Shown in pieces: positions 14,549-16,491 of a DNA stretch of 16,491 nt. The stretch covers positions 1-16,491 of the forward strand of contig SLDF01000045.1 in assembly GCA_007125435.1 (NCBI GenBank). Reading direction: 5' to 3'. Position 1 is the stretch's first letter; each line of letters opens with the position of its first letter. Position numbers and translations under genes: made by a program. Below the pieces are notes generated by a model that saw nothing but the letters and a program-made list of their open reading frames with translations, made no database searches and had not been told where the DNA came from. Source of the DNA: Saprospiraceae bacterium (GTDB taxonomy: Bacteria > Bacteroidota > Bacteroidia > Chitinophagales > Saprospiraceae).

Positions 14549-16491
14549 TTAATTGTCCTCATTCACAGAGTCCAATAAATCGCTCACGGCAGATTTATCC
14601 TTGATCCCTTTTGAGAACTTTAGGCCCATCGAATCAGCGTCTACAGTAATATGATCACCAGGGCCATAGTTGCCGGATAGAATTTCCTTAGATAGTCCAT
14701 TTAGTAACTCTTTTTGGAGAACTCTTCTCATAGGTCGTGCACCAAATTGAGGGTCATACCCCAGGTCTGCTAAGAGCTTTCTTGCGTTCGCTGTCAGATC
14801 GATACCTATATCTTGCTGAGAGAGCTTTTTCATGACGCCCTTCATTTGAAGATCCAGAATCTTAGCAATTTCCTCGCGTGTCAATGGCAAGAACATGATT
14901 TGCTCATCAATTCTATTGAGGAATTCTGGTCTTACGCTCTTTTTGAGATGCTCAAACACTTCTATTTTTGTTGTTTCAAGAATTTCCGAGTGTTTGCCTT
15001 CTCCCAAATGCTGTAAGTCTTCAAAGTTTTCAAGTATCATATCAGAGCCCATATTAGATGTCATAATGATGATGGTGTTTTTGAAATTAGCCAGCCTTCC
15101 CTTATTGTCGGTAAGGTGTCCGTCATCCAACACCTGCAGCATGATATTGTAGACATCCGGGTGTGCTTTTTCGATTTCATCCAATAGAACAATAGAGTAT
15201 GGACGCCTTCTGACGGCTTCTGTGAGCTGACCGCCTTCATCATATCCTACATATCCGGGAGGCGCACCAATCAATCTGGAAACCGTATGTTTTTCCTGAT
15301 ATTCACTCATGTCGATTCGCGTGATGGCCTTTTCATCATCAAATAGAACCTCCGCCAGGGCTTTGGCCAATTCTGTTTTACCGACTCCGGTGGGACCTAA
15401 GAACAGGAATGATCCAATTGGTCTTTTTGGGTCTCCCATACCGGCTCTATTGCGCCTTACGGCATTAGCGACGGCATAGACGGCCTCGTGTTGCCCAATA
15501 ATTCTATTGCCAAGCTCCTCTTCCAATTTGAGCAGGCGCTCTTTCTCGCTTTGCATCATCTTGCTTACCGGAATGCCTGTCCACTTGGCGATTACGGCTG
15601 CTATATCATCAGCTGTAACTTGCTCATTGGTATATCGTTTATCAGTCGGTAAATTGGACAGCTTTTCTTCTGCTGCTTTGAGCATGGCTTCTTTCTCTTT
15701 GAGCTTGCCATATCGGATCTTGGCAACGGTCTCATAGTCGCTATCACGCTCTGCTTTTGCTGCCATATTTTCCAACTCTTCGATATCCTCCTTTATGTTT
15801 TGAATAGTATCTACTATCTCTTTTTCATTTTGCCAGGCTGCCTTTACAGAGTCCAGTTCTTCTTTGGCTTGTGACAACTGCTCTGCTATGAGTGATGCCT
15901 TTTTGTCATCGCCTTCTCTTTTGATGAATTCTTTTTCGATTTCTAGCTGTCGAACTCTTCTTTGGAGTTCATCAACTTTCTCAGGTACAGAGTCTAGCTC
16001 TAGTCTCAACTTTGCTGCGGCCTCATCGATTAGATCAATGGCTTTGTCCGGGAGGTGTCTGTCTGCAATATAGCGGTGAGATAGTTCTGCGGCAGCTATT
16101 AATGCTTCGTCTACAATATCTATTTTGTGGTAAACTTCGTATCGCTCTTGCAGACCTCTCAAGATAGAAATGGTGTCTTCTACACTTGGTTCATCGATGA
16201 CGACGGTCTGAAAACGCCTCACAAGAGCGCGGTCAGCTTCGAAGTACTTCTGGTATTCGTCTAATGTCGTAGCACCGATTGTGCGCAGTTCACCTCTTGC
16301 CAAAGCAGGCTTGAGAATATTAGCGGCATCCATAGCACCAGAACCACCTCCTGCGCCTATGAGTGTATGTATCTCATCTATGAAAAGTACAATCTCTCCA
16401 TTGGAGTCTGTGACTTCTTTGATGACTGACTTGAGTCGCTCTTCAAACTCACCCTTGTACTTAGCACCGGCAATTAATGCTGCGATATCTA
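14549..16491 (-). CDS. clpB: ATP-dependent disaggregase ClpB (5' partial)
   Basis: 646 residues are visible and the frame runs off the right edge. By comparison with E. coli ClpB about 240 N-terminal residues (Clp_N domain and first Walker A) are missing. Visible: pore-loop AGAKYKGEFEERL, Walker B IDEIHT and GAMDAANILKPALARGELR of the first AAA+ domain, then the RRFQ arginine fingers. A long coiled-coil middle domain (about 15690-16050) marks ClpB rather than ClpC or ClpA. The second AAA+ domain has Walker A GPTGVGKTE (15371-15397), Walker B VLLDEIEKAHPDV, sensor TSNMGSD, RPEFLNRIDE and sensor-2 GARPMRR. It threads aggregated proteins through a hexamer with DnaK help. An ATG at 16333 is internal, not the start. 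Confidence 0.97.
   Translation of the reverse strand, partial: DIAALIAGAKYKGEFEERLKSVIKEVTDSNGEIVLFIDEIHTLIGAGGGSGAMDAANILKPALARGELRTIGATTLDEYQKYFEADRALVRRFQTVVIDEPSVEDTISILRGLQERYEVYHKIDIVDEALIAAAELSHRYIADRHLPDKAIDLIDEAAAKLRLELDSVPEKVDELQRRVRQLEIEKEFIKREGDDKKASLIAEQLSQAKEELDSVKAAWQNEKEIVDTIQNIKEDIEELENMAAKAERDSDYETVAKIRYGKLKEKEAMLKAAEEKLSNLPTDKRYTNEQVTADDIAAVIAKWTGIPVSKMMQSEKERLLKLEEELGNRIIGQHEAVYAVANAVRRNRAGMGDPKRPIGSFLFLGPTGVGKTELAKALAEVLFDDEKAITRIDMSEYQEKHTVSRLIGAPPGYVGYDEGGQLTEAVRRRPYSIVLLDEIEKAHPDVYNIMLQVLDDGHLTDNKGRLANFKNTIIIMTSNMGSDMILENFEDLQHLGEGKHSEILETTKIEVFEHLKKSVRPEFLNRIDEQIMFLPLTREEIAKILDLQMKGVMKKLSQQDIGIDLTANARKLLADLGYDPQFGARPMRRVLQKELLNGLSKEILSGNYGPGDHITVDADSMGLKFSKGIKDKSAVSDLLDSVNEDN

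Overview
The window looks like chromosome from a Bacteroidota bacterium, probably near the Saprospiria. The first gene ends in a Por/type IX secretion (T9SS) sorting domain. Promoter-like TAnnTTTG boxes stand before several genes, Shine-Dalgarno sequences are absent, and the gene set (DivIC/FtsB-like protein, NhaC antiporter, carA-eno pair) fits. No phage, CRISPR, rRNA or tRNA genes were seen. The lineage is inferred from these traits, not from a database search.

Layout, left to right. (1) 1-2448 (+): 3' part of a large secreted zinc metalloprotease with a T9SS C-terminal domain, open at the left edge. (2) 2449-2884: a 337-bp MITE-like element with terminal inverted repeats and a 9-bp target duplication; a 162-nt hairpin appears to be nested inside it. 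(3) 2885-3883 (+) NAD(P)-dependent epimerase, convergent with 3919-5385 (-) NhaC-type Na+/H+ antiporter. (4) 5386-5739: a second palindromic element (204 bp, TA-flanked) carrying a small nested GC-rich hairpin. (5) 5740-6837 (+) M29 aminopeptidase. (6) 6838-7927: about 1.1 kb without a credible gene, holding short-period degenerate tandem arrays (7, 7 and 8 bp) and a second copy of the GGGCATCACCC repeat. (7) 7928-11666 (+): carA-eno, then a DivIC/FtsB-like gene and sucD, closed by a perfect palindromic bidirectional terminator. (8) 11730-12965 (-): a lysine/glutamate-rich coiled-coil protein. (9) 12966-13402: third copy of the GGGCATCACCC repeat. (10) 13403-14392 (-) asd and 14549-16491 (-) clpB, open at the right edge.

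The protein-coding content is mostly housekeeping: pyrimidine/arginine precursor synthesis, glycolysis, TCA cycle, aspartate-family amino acids, cell division and protein disaggregation. The unusual part is the intergenic DNA. It carries two unrelated families of small non-autonomous palindromic elements, apparent nesting in both, and a cluster of short-period arrays. The element boundaries, target duplications and nesting were worked out by hand alignment within this window only.
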